From: Saccharopolyspora indica
GTDB taxonomy: Bacteria; Actinomycetota; Actinomycetes; Mycobacteriales; Pseudonocardiaceae
Length of the DNA stretch: 64,000 bases
Direction of reading: 5' to 3'
Assembly (NCBI RefSeq): GCF_027853965.1
Contig: NZ_JAQGLB010000015.1
Location: 1-64,000 of the forward strand
Shown: piece by piece, positions 15,845-24,623 of the stretch
How the letters are laid out: every line of letters begins with the position of its first letter
Numbering within the stretch: the stretch's first letter is position 1
The notes under the pieces: model-generated
The model's database searches: none
Seen by the model: the letters and a program-made list of their open reading frames with translations, nothing else
Told to the model about the DNA's origin: nothing
Made by a program: the position numbers and the translations under genes

Positions 15845-17044
15845 TCAGCTCCGATCGTCGAGCAAGGCCATCAGCCGCACGCCGAGATGCAGGGCCAGGC
15901 GGTCGTCGCCGTTGCTGAGGCTGAGCCCGGTGATCTGCTCGATCTGGTGCAGCCGGTAGTACAACGAGGTCCGGTGGATGTGCAGGGCCGCGGCTGCATC
16001 CGGCCCGGAGCCGGCGTTGTCCAGGTAGACCGCGAGGGTTCTGACCAGCCGTCCGTGCGGATCGTTCGCGATCAGCCGGGTGAGCGCTGCCGGGAGCAGC
16101 AGGGGAGTGAGCCGGTCCTCCGGGATCTCCAGCAACGTCGCGTAAACCCCGAGCTCCTCCCAGAGCACGACGTCCGCCGCATCGGGCAGCATGCGCGCGC
16201 TGCGCGCCGCGGTGGCTGCTTGTTCCCGCGAGATCCATGCTTCGGCCAGACCGTCAGCGGTGGTCCCGATCCCGACGGCGCATCGCGCCGACTCGCCGAG
16301 GACCTCGCGGACCTGCTTGGCGACGACCGCGCCTTGATCCCGCAGGTGTTCCTTCGGTGCCGGTGCGCTCTGCAGCAAGAAGCCGCGGTTTCCCTCGACG
16401 GCGAGGGCGAATTCGGTGAAGCGGTTGCGCGCGACGGCCTCGAGCGCCACCCGGAGGGCCACCTCGACATGCGCGTTCTCCTTCTCCGGCGCGACGACGT
16501 CGGCCACGCTGACGGTCGCGTGGTGACCGTTGCGGAGCCACCCCTGCCTGCCCAGCGCCCGCTGTGCGGCCGTTCGTCGTTCCGCCGTTCCGCAGAGCAG
16601 TTCGAGCACAGCTGCTTCCCCCGCGACGCGCTGGGCGTCTTCGGCGACGAAGTCCCGGTACAGCAGCGCCGCTATCGCGGCAGCGGAGTCCTCGATGGCC
16701 GCGGTGTCGGCTTCGGCCAGCGATTCCGGATCGATCACCATCAGCAGGCCGAGCAGCTCGCTGCGGCATCGGATCGGCCTGCACAGGCGGGCCCGCATGT
16801 GCAGGTCCGGCCGGGCCGGGATGACGCCGGGCCCGGTCCACCCGGTGATGCCTTGCGCCAGCATGTGCCCGATGACCGCGCTGGCGCCCTCGCGCTGCAG
16901 CACCGCGTGGACGCGCACCTCGTCCTCGTCGCCGAAGTGCCTGCTCGCGCACTTCAAGTGGACCGAAGGGTCGTTGATCGCGACCGACCGACCGATCTTC
17001 TCGGCCAACGCGTCGACCACCCGTTGCAGATCACTACCGCTCAT
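15845..17044 (-). CDS. PucR-family transcriptional regulator
   Basis: A 399-residue regulator starting at ATG 17044. The N-terminal half is a sensor region with the GAF-like segment RARLCRPIRCRSELLGLLMV; the middle resembles the GGDEF-related CdaR linker. The C terminus has the PucR HTH_30 signature HIHRTSLYYRLHQIEQITGL. PucR proteins typically activate purine, hydantoin or aromatic catabolism genes in response to a pathway metabolite. It sits between the MHS importer and the divergent SDR/SAF/Hyu genes, so it probably controls this island. The AT-rich motif TGTAGAAAA occurs in both flanking promoter regions. Confidence 0.9.
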   Translation of the reverse strand: MSGSDLQRVVDALAEKIGRSVAINDPSVHLKCASRHFGDEDEVRVHAVLQREGASAVIGHMLAQGITGWTGPGVIPARPDLHMRARLCRPIRCRSELLGLLMVIDPESLAEADTAAIEDSAAAIAALLYRDFVAEDAQRVAGEAAVLELLCGTAERRTAAQRALGRQGWLRNGHHATVSVADVVAPEKENAHVEVALRVALEAVARNRFTEFALAVEGNRGFLLQSAPAPKEHLRDQGAVVAKQVREVLGESARCAVGIGTTADGLAEAWISREQAATAARSARMLPDAADVVLWEELGVYATLLEIPEDRLTPLLLPAALTRLIANDPHGRLVRTLAVYLDNAGSGPDAAAALHIHRTSLYYRLHQIEQITGLSLSNGDDRLALHLGVRLMALLDDRS

Positions 17045-17120
17045 GTCCAGTGCGTGCGGCTCGTGGTCCGCACTGCTCCTCTCCGCTGCGTGGCAGGGGC
17101 GCAAAGGCGTTGACTGGGCA

Positions 17121-17129
17121 TTTTCTACA
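17121..17129. promoter_or_regulatory. TTTTCTACA motif, copy 2
   Basis: Reverse complement of the motif at 15820-15828, lying in the divergent region 77 bp before the PucR start and 126 bp before the SDR start. TTGACT at 17109-17114 directly precedes it. A PucR or other local regulator site is possible. Confidence 0.35.
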
Positions 17130-17254
17130 GCGGAAGGAAGATTCGCGGCAAGGTCTCGACGACGTGTGGTGTCGGCGGCCCGGCCGTGGTGCCGATACTC
17201 GGCTCGCTGCGCCGGCGAATCCTGCGCGGCCACGAGAACACGAGGATGTGGATC

Positions 17255-18049
17255 ATGGGAAACCGGCTGGCCGGAAAGGTCGCGCTCGTCTTCGGCGCTG
17301 GTTCCAGCGGCGCGGGGATGAGCAACGGAAAGGCAGCAGCGCTGACCTTCGCGCGAGAAGGGGCCGGTGTTGCCGCGATCGACATCAACCCGGAAGAAGC
17401 CGACCGCACCGCCAGCGCGATCCGCGACGAGGGCGGTGTTGCGGTCGCGATCGAGGCTGACGTCACCTCCGAAGAGCAGGTCGTCGCAGCTGTCATCGAC
17501 GCCGAACGACAACTCGGCACGCCATCGGTCCTGCACAACAACGTGGGGTTCGCGCACACCGGCGACCTCGCCGATCTCGACCTGCGGACCTGGCAGGACG
17601 TCTTCGCGGTCAACGTGACCGGAGCGTTCCTGACCTGCAAGCACGTCCTGCCGCGCATGGTCGAAGCAGGAGGGGGTGCGGTCGTCAACGTCTCCTCGAT
17701 CGCGGCCATCCGCGATACCGGCTACCCCTACCCCAGCTACAGCGCGGCCAAAGCCGCGGTCAATCAGCTCACCGTCGCACTGGCTCTGCGGCACGCAGCC
17801 GACGGTGTCCGGGTCAACGCGGTGGTCCCGGGGCTGATCGACACGCCTCTCGTCGCCCAGCAGGTGATCTCCGGATCCGCCGATGCGCGAGCCGCCCTCG
17901 ACGAGCGGAACGCCACCAGCCCCACCGGCCGGGTCGGGACGCCGTGGGACGTCGCTTCCGCAGCGCTGTTCCTCGCCTCCGACGAATCCGCCTACGTCAA
18001 CGGGGTTTGCCTCCCCGTCGACGGAGGGCTTTCAATGAGGTGCGCCTGA
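17255..18049 (+). CDS. short-chain dehydrogenase/reductase
   Basis: A 264-residue NAD(P)-dependent oxidoreductase. The start is taken at ATG 17255 with GAGG 9 bp upstream; ATG 17246 is in frame but sits directly on that site. The cofactor motif reads [17 protein letters not shown] replaces the usual NNAG, and the catalytic set is Ser in NVSSIA plus YSAAK. The C-terminal [10 protein letters not shown] is typical of the classical SDR group. It begins an operon with the SAF-domain oxidoreductase gene 54 bp downstream and presumably performs one redox step in the same catabolic route. Confidence 0.9.
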   Translation: MGNRLAGKVALVFGAGSSGAGMSNGKAAALTFAREGAGVAAIDINPEEADRTASAIRDEGGVAVAIEADVTSEEQVVAAVIDAERQLGTPSVLHNNVGFAHTGDLADLDLRTWQDVFAVNVTGAFLTCKHVLPRMVEAGGGAVVNVSSIAAIRDTGYPYPSYSAAKAAVNQLTVALALRHAADGVRVNAVVPGLIDTPLVAQQVISGSADARAALDERNATSPTGRVGTPWDVASAALFLASDESAYVNGVCLPVDGGLSMRCA

Positions 18050-18103
18050 AGGAGTCCTGTTCGGCCGGTCGGGCAAGCCGAGTTCATCTGCAGGGGAGAC
18101 AAC

Positions 18104-19435
18104 GTGAACCTCCATCGTCTGCTGGTCGAGCGGAGCAGGAAGTCCGGGCCGATCAAGGTCGGCGTCATCGGGGCCGGGAAGTTCTCCTCGATGTTCCTCA
18201 CCCAGGCACTGCACGTTCCGGGCCTGCACCTGGTGGGCGTCGCGGATCTCAGCCCGGATCGCGCCCGCGCTGCGCTCGCTCGAACCGGTTGGCCGTCCGA
18301 GCGGTACGCCGCCACGTCCTTCGACGAAGCGCTGCGCACCGGTGGCACGCACGTCTCCGACAGCGCGGACGACCTCATCGACGTTCCCGGTCTCGAGGTG
18401 GTGCTCGAGATCACCGGCGATCCGATCGTCGGCACCTACCACGCCGTCCGCGCCATTGATGCGGGACGTCACGTCGTCATGGTCAACGTCGAGGCGGACT
18501 GCCTGGTCGGCCCGCTGCTCGCCGAACGCGCCCACCGGGCAGGCGTCGTCTACACCATGGCCTACGGCGACCAGCCCGCCCTGATCTGCGAGCTCGTCGA
18601 CTGGTGCCGCACGGTCGGCTTCGACGTGGTCGCCGCTGGTAAGGGCACCAAGTACCTGCCGGAGTACAGCGGCTCGACCCCGGACACGGTCTGGGACCAC
18701 TACGGCTTCACCGCCGAGCAGCTGGCCAGCGGCGACTACAACCCCAAGATGTTCAACTCGTTCCTCGACGGAACCAAGTCGGCCATCGAGATGGCCGCCG
18801 TCGCCAACGGCACGGGCCTCCAGCCGCAGGAGGAGGGCCTGTTCTTCCCGCCGGTCGGGGTCGACGACCTGGCCACTGCGCTCCGGCCGGGGGAGCTGGG
18901 CGGTTCGCTGACCCGGCGCGGCACGGTCGAAGTGGTCTCCAGCCTCGAGCGCGACGGGACGGAGGTCGACCGCGACCTGCGCTGGGGCGTCTACGTCACG
19001 TTCGAGGCCCGCACCGACTACGCGGTCCAGTGCTTCGCCGAGTACGGCGTGCGCACTGATCCCACCGGCCGCTACGGGGCGCTGTACCGCCCGTACCACA
19101 TGATCGGCCTGGAACTGGGCGTCTCGATCGCCTCCGCGGTGCTGCGCGGCGAGCCCACCGGCACCCCCGACGGTTTCCGCGGTGACGTCGTCGCCGTCGC
19201 CAAGCGCGACTTGAGGGCAGGCGAGGTGCTCGACGGTGAAGGCGGCTTCATGGTCTACGGCAAGCTCGCCCCCGCCCGCACCTCGCTGGCCGCTGAAGCG
19301 CTGCCGATCGGCTTGGCGCACGGCTGCCGACTGGTGAGCGACGTACCCGCGGGCGCGGTCCTCAGCTGGTCGGACGCCGATCTCGACGACTCAGTGCTCG
19401 CGGTCAAACTGCGCCGCGAACTCCAGGAGAGCTGA
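18104..19435 (+). CDS. NAD(P)-binding oxidoreductase with C-terminal SAF domain (COG4091-like)
   Basis: A 443-residue protein starting at GTG 18104 behind GGGGAGAC. The N terminus is a Rossmann domain (VGVIGAGKFSSM, then VADLSPDRA), the middle resembles homoserine dehydrogenase-like enzymes, and residues about 365-435 are an SAF domain (AKRDLRAGEVLDGEGGF). Proteins of this layout, annotated as predicted homoserine dehydrogenases, occur in sugar-acid and branched-sugar catabolism loci and have few assigned substrates. It shares an operon with the SDR and overlaps the convergent HyuB-type gene by 32 bp. Confidence 0.87.
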   Translation: MNLHRLLVERSRKSGPIKVGVIGAGKFSSMFLTQALHVPGLHLVGVADLSPDRARAALARTGWPSERYAATSFDEALRTGGTHVSDSADDLIDVPGLEVVLEITGDPIVGTYHAVRAIDAGRHVVMVNVEADCLVGPLLAERAHRAGVVYTMAYGDQPALICELVDWCRTVGFDVVAAGKGTKYLPEYSGSTPDTVWDHYGFTAEQLASGDYNPKMFNSFLDGTKSAIEMAAVANGTGLQPQEEGLFFPPVGVDDLATALRPGELGGSLTRRGTVEVVSSLERDGTEVDRDLRWGVYVTFEARTDYAVQCFAEYGVRTDPTGRYGALYRPYHMIGLELGVSIASAVLRGEPTGTPDGFRGDVVAVAKRDLRAGEVLDGEGGFMVYGKLAPARTSLAAEALPIGLAHGCRLVSDVPAGAVLSWSDADLDDSVLAVKLRRELQES

Positions 19436-21050
19436 CCTGGGTCGCGCTGCGGTCATCCGCATCCGGGGCGGCTTCGGCGGGGTCGCCGAAGCCGCCTCCG
19501 CCGCCGGATTCGCACCGCAGGACGTCACCTCTGCGAACTCTCAGGCTGTTGGCTTTGAGCATCTCGCGGGCGTGTTCGGTGCCGGGGTTGAGCACGACGC
19601 GCGGTGGTGCGCCCGCTTCACCGCCGAAGAGCCCCCACGCGGGAGTGATCGAGCGCTCCCACCATAGGGAGAGGTCCTGGTCGGCTTCCATGACGTATTC
19701 GCGCACAACGCCGTTGCCGCCGCGCCACCTGCCGGCTCCGCCGGAGTCGGCTCGGATGCGGTACTCCGTGACGCGCACGGGGTAGAGCGTTTCGAGGACC
19801 TCGACGGGCAGGTCGCACAGCGACCCGTTCACGTTGTTGATCAACGCGGTCTCCCCGTCGCCGCCGTGCCACGCGCCCCAGCCGCCGACGGTGGCCTCGA
19901 GGGTGACGAAGGGCTCGCCGGTGCGCGGGTTGTCGCCGGCGAACTGCACGATCATCGAGTCGCCGTAACTGGCGGCGGCGACCTCGTCGGGCATGGCGGG
20001 GGCGAGCGCCTTGACGATGAGGTCGATGAGCATGCCGAGGCTGGAGTAGTAGTACTGGCAGGCGGCGGGTTCGCGGGCACCGAGCATGGAGCCCTCGCGG
20101 ACCTCGACGTGCAGCGGGGCGAACGAGCCACCGTTGAGGCTCACCGAGGGCGAGATCAGCAGCTTGTAGCCGACCCGCGCGGCTGAGATCGCTTGCGCGC
20201 GGCCGCAGTTGACCGGTCCGGTGGTCTGGTCGGCGCAGTCGGTCAGGTCGATCGTCATGCGATCACCGTCCACCGTGATCCGCACGGTGACCTTCAGCGG
20301 CGTGTCGAGGTCGATGGCGTCGTTGTCGAGGTGGCCGGTGGCTTCGTAGGTCCCGTCGGGAATGGCTTCCAGGCGTTGGCGCTCGAGCCGTTCGGTCTGG
20401 GCGAAGATCTCCTCCCGGGCCTCGTCGATCGTCGCCGCGCCGTACCTGGCGAACAGCTCGCCCAGGCGCTTCACGCCCATGCGGGCGCAGGCGATCTGCG
20501 CGCGCATGTCGCCGAGCGTCACGTAGGGGAAGCGGACGTTGGTCTCGATGAGGCGCAGGACGTCGGCGCACTCCTCGCCCGCCGCGACGATCCTGGTCGG
20601 CCCCATCCGCAGGCCTTCCTGGTAGATGGTGGTCGAGTCCATCGAACCACCCGGGTCCTTCGAGCCCATGTCGATCCAGTGGGCGCGCGAGGCGGCGAAT
20701 CCGACGAGCTCGTCCAGCACGAAGATCGGTGCGTACACCGTGCAGTCGTTGAGGTGGGTGCCGCCGATGTAGGAGTCGTTGAGCACCCAGACGTCACCGG
20801 GCTGCCACACGTCGAGGCCGAACTCGGCCTCGGTGCGCCGGGAGCACTCCTCGAGGTTGCCGAGGAAGATCGGCAGTCCGGACGACTGGCCCAGCACGCG
20901 GTGCTGCCGGTCGAGCAGGGCGACCGCGCAGTCCTTGCCCTCGTAGATCGTCGGCGTGTACGAGGAGCGGATCAGGGTCGTGTTCATGTCGGTGGCGGCC
21001 TGGATCAGCGCCGAGCGGATGATCTCGGTGGTAACCGGGCTGATCGTCAT
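19404..21050 (-). CDS. hyuB: hydantoinase B/oxoprolinase family subunit
   Basis: A 548-residue subunit of an ATP-dependent ring or amide hydrolase (N-methylhydantoinase, oxoprolinase, acetophenone carboxylase group). Hallmarks are the start TTEIIRSALIQAATDMNTTL, the DVWVLNDSYIGGTHLNDCT segment and the Gly-rich tail SGGGGGFGDP. The ATG overlaps the stop of the HyuA gene by four bases (ATGA), as expected for two subunits made in equal amounts. The substrate, whether hydantoin, 5-oxoproline or a ketone, cannot be decided from sequence. Confidence 0.92.
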   Translation of the reverse strand: MTISPVTTEIIRSALIQAATDMNTTLIRSSYTPTIYEGKDCAVALLDRQHRVLGQSSGLPIFLGNLEECSRRTEAEFGLDVWQPGDVWVLNDSYIGGTHLNDCTVYAPIFVLDELVGFAASRAHWIDMGSKDPGGSMDSTTIYQEGLRMGPTRIVAAGEECADVLRLIETNVRFPYVTLGDMRAQIACARMGVKRLGELFARYGAATIDEAREEIFAQTERLERQRLEAIPDGTYEATGHLDNDAIDLDTPLKVTVRITVDGDRMTIDLTDCADQTTGPVNCGRAQAISAARVGYKLLISPSVSLNGGSFAPLHVEVREGSMLGAREPAACQYYYSSLGMLIDLIVKALAPAMPDEVAAASYGDSMIVQFAGDNPRTGEPFVTLEATVGGWGAWHGGDGETALINNVNGSLCDLPVEVLETLYPVRVTEYRIRADSGGAGRWRGGNGVVREYVMEADQDLSLWWERSITPAWGLFGGEAGAPPRVVLNPGTEHAREMLKANSLRVRRGDVLRCESGGGGGFGDPAEAAPDADDRSATQVSSPGVRGAV

Positions 21051-23104
21051 GACAGCGCCTCCGTCTCCGGCCGCGGGGCCAGGGTGATGGTCAGGAATTC
21101 GTTGTCGTCGACCCGCAGTTCGGCGTCCGGGGGAACGACGGTGGTCGAGGTCTCCTCGTGGACGATGGCCGGTCCCGGGAGCCGGGTGCCGACCGGCAGC
21201 GCCGAGCGCGCGACGATCGTCGTGGGCAGTGCCGTCCCGTCGAACACGACGTCGCGGACGACGGGAGCCTCCGGGGCGGGCGCAGCCGCACCGACGTCGG
21301 CGACGGTCCGCTCCACCCGCCCGTGGCCTGTGGTCCGGATCGTGACGAACTGGACCGGCGCGCCCGGGGTCGCGTGCCCGTAGCGCTTGTGGTGCGCTTC
21401 GGCGAAGCGCTGCTCGAGGGTGCCGACGAAGTCGGGGGACACCACGTCGTCGGTGTCCCAGATCGGCACCGTGAGCGTGTAGTCCTGGCTCTCGTAGCGC
21501 ATGTCGATGCTGTGGCTCACGGAACGCACGTCCTCGCTGATGCCCTGCTCGATCAGCGCATTGATCGCCTGGCCGCGCAGCGCGTCCAGTGCTGCCGACA
21601 GCGCTTCGGTGTCCAGAGTCCGGTTCGTCGCGAAGAACTGCATGGTGAAGTCGCGCCGCACGTCGGATTCGAGCATGCCCCACGCGGAGAACGCGCCGGG
21701 GAACCGGGGAACGATCACCTCCGTCACCCCGATCTCCCGCGCGATGAACGCCGCGTGCATGGGCCCGGCCCCGCCGAAGGCGAGCAGCGCGAACTGGCCG
21801 GGCTCGCGACCGTGCTCCACGGTCAGCGTGCGGATCGCCTGGGCCATCTTGGCGTTGCCCACGTCGCAGATGCCGGAGGCGAGTTCGACCGGGTCCATGT
21901 CCAGCTCGGCCGCCAGTGCGGCGACGGCGCGGTGGGCGGCGTCGAGGTCGAGCCGCATCCCGCCACCTGCGAACGAGTCCGGGTCGACTCTGCCGAGGAC
22001 GCAGTTCGCGTCGGTGACCGTGGCCTGCGTGCCGCCGCGCCCGTAGCAGGCCGGGCCGGGAACGGCGCCCGCCGACTCCGGTCCGACGCGCAGTCCGGTG
22101 CCCTCGGCGTAGGCGAGCGACCCGCCGCCCGCGCCGATCGTGTGCAGGTTGACCAGCGGCATCAACAGCGGGAAGCCTTCGCACGAGCCGTCCGGCGACA
22201 CGTCCGGTTCGTGGTCCATGACCAGCGAGACGTCGAACGAGGTGCCGCCCATGTCGATGCAGATGACGTTCGGCCGGCCGAGCAGCTTGCTGACCGCGAC
22301 GCCGCCCATCGTGCCGCCGACGGGACCGGAGAGCAACGTCTGCAACGGGTGCGTTCGGGCGAAATCGGCGTTGACCAGGCCGCCGGACGACTGCATGACG
22401 TGCACGGGGACGTGCAGGCCGTTGTCGGCGAAGCGCGCCTCGATCTTGTCCAGGTAGCGGTGCACCGACGGCCCGGTGTAGGCCTCCATGACCGTCGTCG
22501 ACGTCCGCTCGTACTCGCGCCACTCGGGCGCCACCTCGTGCGAGAGGACGACCAGGACGTCCTCGCCGAGCTCCTCGCGCAGGATCCGGCCCGCGCGGCG
22601 TTCGTGCTCGCCGTTGAGGTAGGCGAACAGGAAGCACACGGCGACGGCGTCGAACCCCTCCTCGCGCACCCGCTTGGCCACGAGCCGGACCGCGTCCTCG
22701 TCCAGCGGTTCCAGCTCCTCGCCCGCTGCGTCGAAGCGGCCGCCGACCTCGACGATCGCCTCGCGAGCGACGAGCGGCGCCGGTTTGCGGTAGTGCAGGT
22801 CGAACAGGCGCTCCCGGTTGCCGCGGGCGATCTGGTAGACGTCGCCGATCCCCCGCGTGGTCATGATCAGCACGTTCGCGCCCCGGCGCTCGAGCAGCGC
22901 GTTGAGGCCCTGCGTCGTGCCGTGCACGAAGAACCCGATCTCGTCGAAGGGGAGCTCGAACCCGGCGAGGGCGTCGAACACCCCGCGCGCGAGGTCGTCG
23001 GGCGTGGTCAGAACCTTGCCCGCCCGCACCTGCCGCGACGCTCCGTCGAAGGTGACGACGTCGGTGAACGTGCCGCCGATGTCCATGGCGACCCGGTATG
23101 TCAT
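21047..23104 (-). CDS. hyuA: hydantoinase A/oxoprolinase family subunit
   Basis: A 685-residue ATPase subunit of the ASKHA fold, beginning at the family-typical MTYRVAMDIGGTFTDVV. Further hallmarks are PVGGTMGG, NVICIDMGGTSFDVSLV and the LLAFGGAGPMHA segment near residue 430. It activates the carbonyl of the substrate with ATP so that the partner HyuB subunit can complete hydrolysis or carboxylation. The gene lies 25 bp downstream of the MFS importer gene, so importer and enzyme form one operon under the divergent LacI regulator. Confidence 0.93.
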   Translation of the reverse strand: MTYRVAMDIGGTFTDVVTFDGASRQVRAGKVLTTPDDLARGVFDALAGFELPFDEIGFFVHGTTQGLNALLERRGANVLIMTTRGIGDVYQIARGNRERLFDLHYRKPAPLVAREAIVEVGGRFDAAGEELEPLDEDAVRLVAKRVREEGFDAVAVCFLFAYLNGEHERRAGRILREELGEDVLVVLSHEVAPEWREYERTSTTVMEAYTGPSVHRYLDKIEARFADNGLHVPVHVMQSSGGLVNADFARTHPLQTLLSGPVGGTMGGVAVSKLLGRPNVICIDMGGTSFDVSLVMDHEPDVSPDGSCEGFPLLMPLVNLHTIGAGGGSLAYAEGTGLRVGPESAGAVPGPACYGRGGTQATVTDANCVLGRVDPDSFAGGGMRLDLDAAHRAVAALAAELDMDPVELASGICDVGNAKMAQAIRTLTVEHGREPGQFALLAFGGAGPMHAAFIAREIGVTEVIVPRFPGAFSAWGMLESDVRRDFTMQFFATNRTLDTEALSAALDALRGQAINALIEQGISEDVRSVSHSIDMRYESQDYTLTVPIWDTDDVVSPDFVGTLEQRFAEAHHKRYGHATPGAPVQFVTIRTTGHGRVERTVADVGAAAPAPEAPVVRDVVFDGTALPTTIVARSALPVGTRLPGPAIVHEETSTTVVPPDAELRVDDNEFLTITLAPRPETEALS

Positions 23105-23129
23105 GGGGAACTCCTTGCCGTTGCGGATG

Positions 23130-24476
23130 TCAGTCGAGGGCGCGCCCCTCGGTCTCCGGGAGGGGGAGGACGGCGATCAGCGCGAGGACCAGGAAAGCGC
23201 TGATCGAACCGATGGTGATCGAGGACGCCACGCCGAGGTCCATCAGCGAGCCGATGACGGGGACCGAGACGGTGTTGGCCAGCAGGATCGCCGAGGTGGA
23301 CCACGAGTAGCCGAGACCGCGCAGGCTGGTCGGCAGGATCTCGCCGGACCACGTGTTCCAGATGCCCCACGCGCCGAGCGAGAAGAAGGCCAGGACGAGG
23401 TTGCCCGCGTACATCTGGGTCGATCCGGTCGCGAAGCCGAACAGCGCACCGCCCGCGGCCGAGGCGAAGACGAACACCAGGAAGATCTTCTTGCGGCCGT
23501 ATCGCCTGGTCAGCACCGCCGCGAGGAGATATCCGGGGATCGACACCAGCTGGGTGACCGCGACGAACCACAGCGCGTCGGACACGCTGAGCCCCTTGCT
23601 CTGCAGCAGCACCGGCAGCCACGTCTGCAAACCCCAGTAACCCCAGCTGAAGGTGAACGAGACGACGAGCAGGAGCAGGAACCGGCGCCGGACCTTCGCG
23701 CCGAAAAGGCTTCGCATGGCGCCGTTCCGGCCGTCCGCGTCGACCGCGAACCGGGTGTCCTCGGCAACCGGGCTGCCCAGCCAGCGCAGCACCCGCGCGG
23801 CCTCGGCGTGCCGCTGCTGCTTGGCGAGCCAGTACGGCGACTCGGGCACCCACCGCAGGATCGCGAACGCCCAGAGCCCGGCGACCGCGGCCACGATCGC
23901 GACTGCGCGCCAGCTCACCGCGCCCAGCGTCTGGCTGACGCCGATGCACAGAAGTGTTCCGATCGGAAACCCGATCGACAGCGCGACCGCACCCTGGCCG
24001 CGCCACTTGGTCGGCAGCAGCTCCAGGAAGTACGGGAACGTCACGGTGTAGACGCCGGCGAACGCGACCCCGGAGAGGAAGCGCAGCACCAGAAACGCCC
24101 AGTACGCGGGGGACAACGCCGCCAGCAGCGCCAGCGCCGCGTAGAGCAGCAAGCTGAACACCGCCACCTTGCGGCGCCCGAGCCTGTCGATGAACGCGCC
24201 CCACAGCAGTGCGCCGGGCACCATCCCGAACGCCACGGCCGACAACGCCCACCCGAGCTGGGCGTCGCTGATGCCGAGCTCCGCGGCGATCCCGTCCGAG
24301 ACGTAGACGAGGCCGACCTGCTCCCACGCTTCGACGACGAACGTGACGAACAGGACCGAACCGGCGACGAGGTGCGCCCGGCTCAGCGGCATCTCGTCGA
24401 AGACCTGACCGACCGATCTGCGCGCGGTGGCTCGACCGGCCTCGGCCGAACCCGCGTCGCCTGATGAGGGAGTCAT
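23130..24476 (-). CDS. MFS transporter (sugar/acid porter type)
   Basis: A 448-residue, 12-span importer. ATG 24476 has GGAGG with good spacing; an ATG 15 bases earlier lies inside that site. Motifs include GAFIDRLGRRK after span 2, RFLSGVAFAGVYTV with LPTKWRG in the fourth-fifth span region and the matching TRRYGRKK in the second half. It heads the operon with HyuA and HyuB and so probably brings in the compound those enzymes attack. A LacI-type operator lies 15 bp before its start. Confidence 0.92.
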   Translation of the reverse strand: MTPSSGDAGSAEAGRATARRSVGQVFDEMPLSRAHLVAGSVLFVTFVVEAWEQVGLVYVSDGIAAELGISDAQLGWALSAVAFGMVPGALLWGAFIDRLGRRKVAVFSLLLYAALALLAALSPAYWAFLVLRFLSGVAFAGVYTVTFPYFLELLPTKWRGQGAVALSIGFPIGTLLCIGVSQTLGAVSWRAVAIVAAVAGLWAFAILRWVPESPYWLAKQQRHAEAARVLRWLGSPVAEDTRFAVDADGRNGAMRSLFGAKVRRRFLLLLVVSFTFSWGYWGLQTWLPVLLQSKGLSVSDALWFVAVTQLVSIPGYLLAAVLTRRYGRKKIFLVFVFASAAGGALFGFATGSTQMYAGNLVLAFFSLGAWGIWNTWSGEILPTSLRGLGYSWSTSAILLANTVSVPVIGSLMDLGVASSITIGSISAFLVLALIAVLPLPETEGRALD

Positions 24477-24491
24477 GCCGCCTCCGGTCAT

Positions 24492-24503
24492 CGAAACGTT
24501 TTG
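24492..24503. promoter_or_regulatory. LacI-type operator candidate
   Basis: CGAAACGTTTTG has the central CG-dyad of LacI/GalR sites (core AAACGTTT perfectly symmetric). It lies in the divergent region 15 bp upstream of the MFS start and 120 bp upstream of the LacI regulator start, positioned to repress the MFS-HyuA-HyuB operon. Confidence 0.65.
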
Positions 24504-24623
24504 ACGATTCGTGACATACAACGCCCGCGGCCGTTCGGTGTCAATAGCCCGGCCCGGCCGACCTCGGACCCGGGTGCGGGATACTGGGCGTGCCAGCCGG
24601 GTGAACGAAGGGAGCGGGCACCG

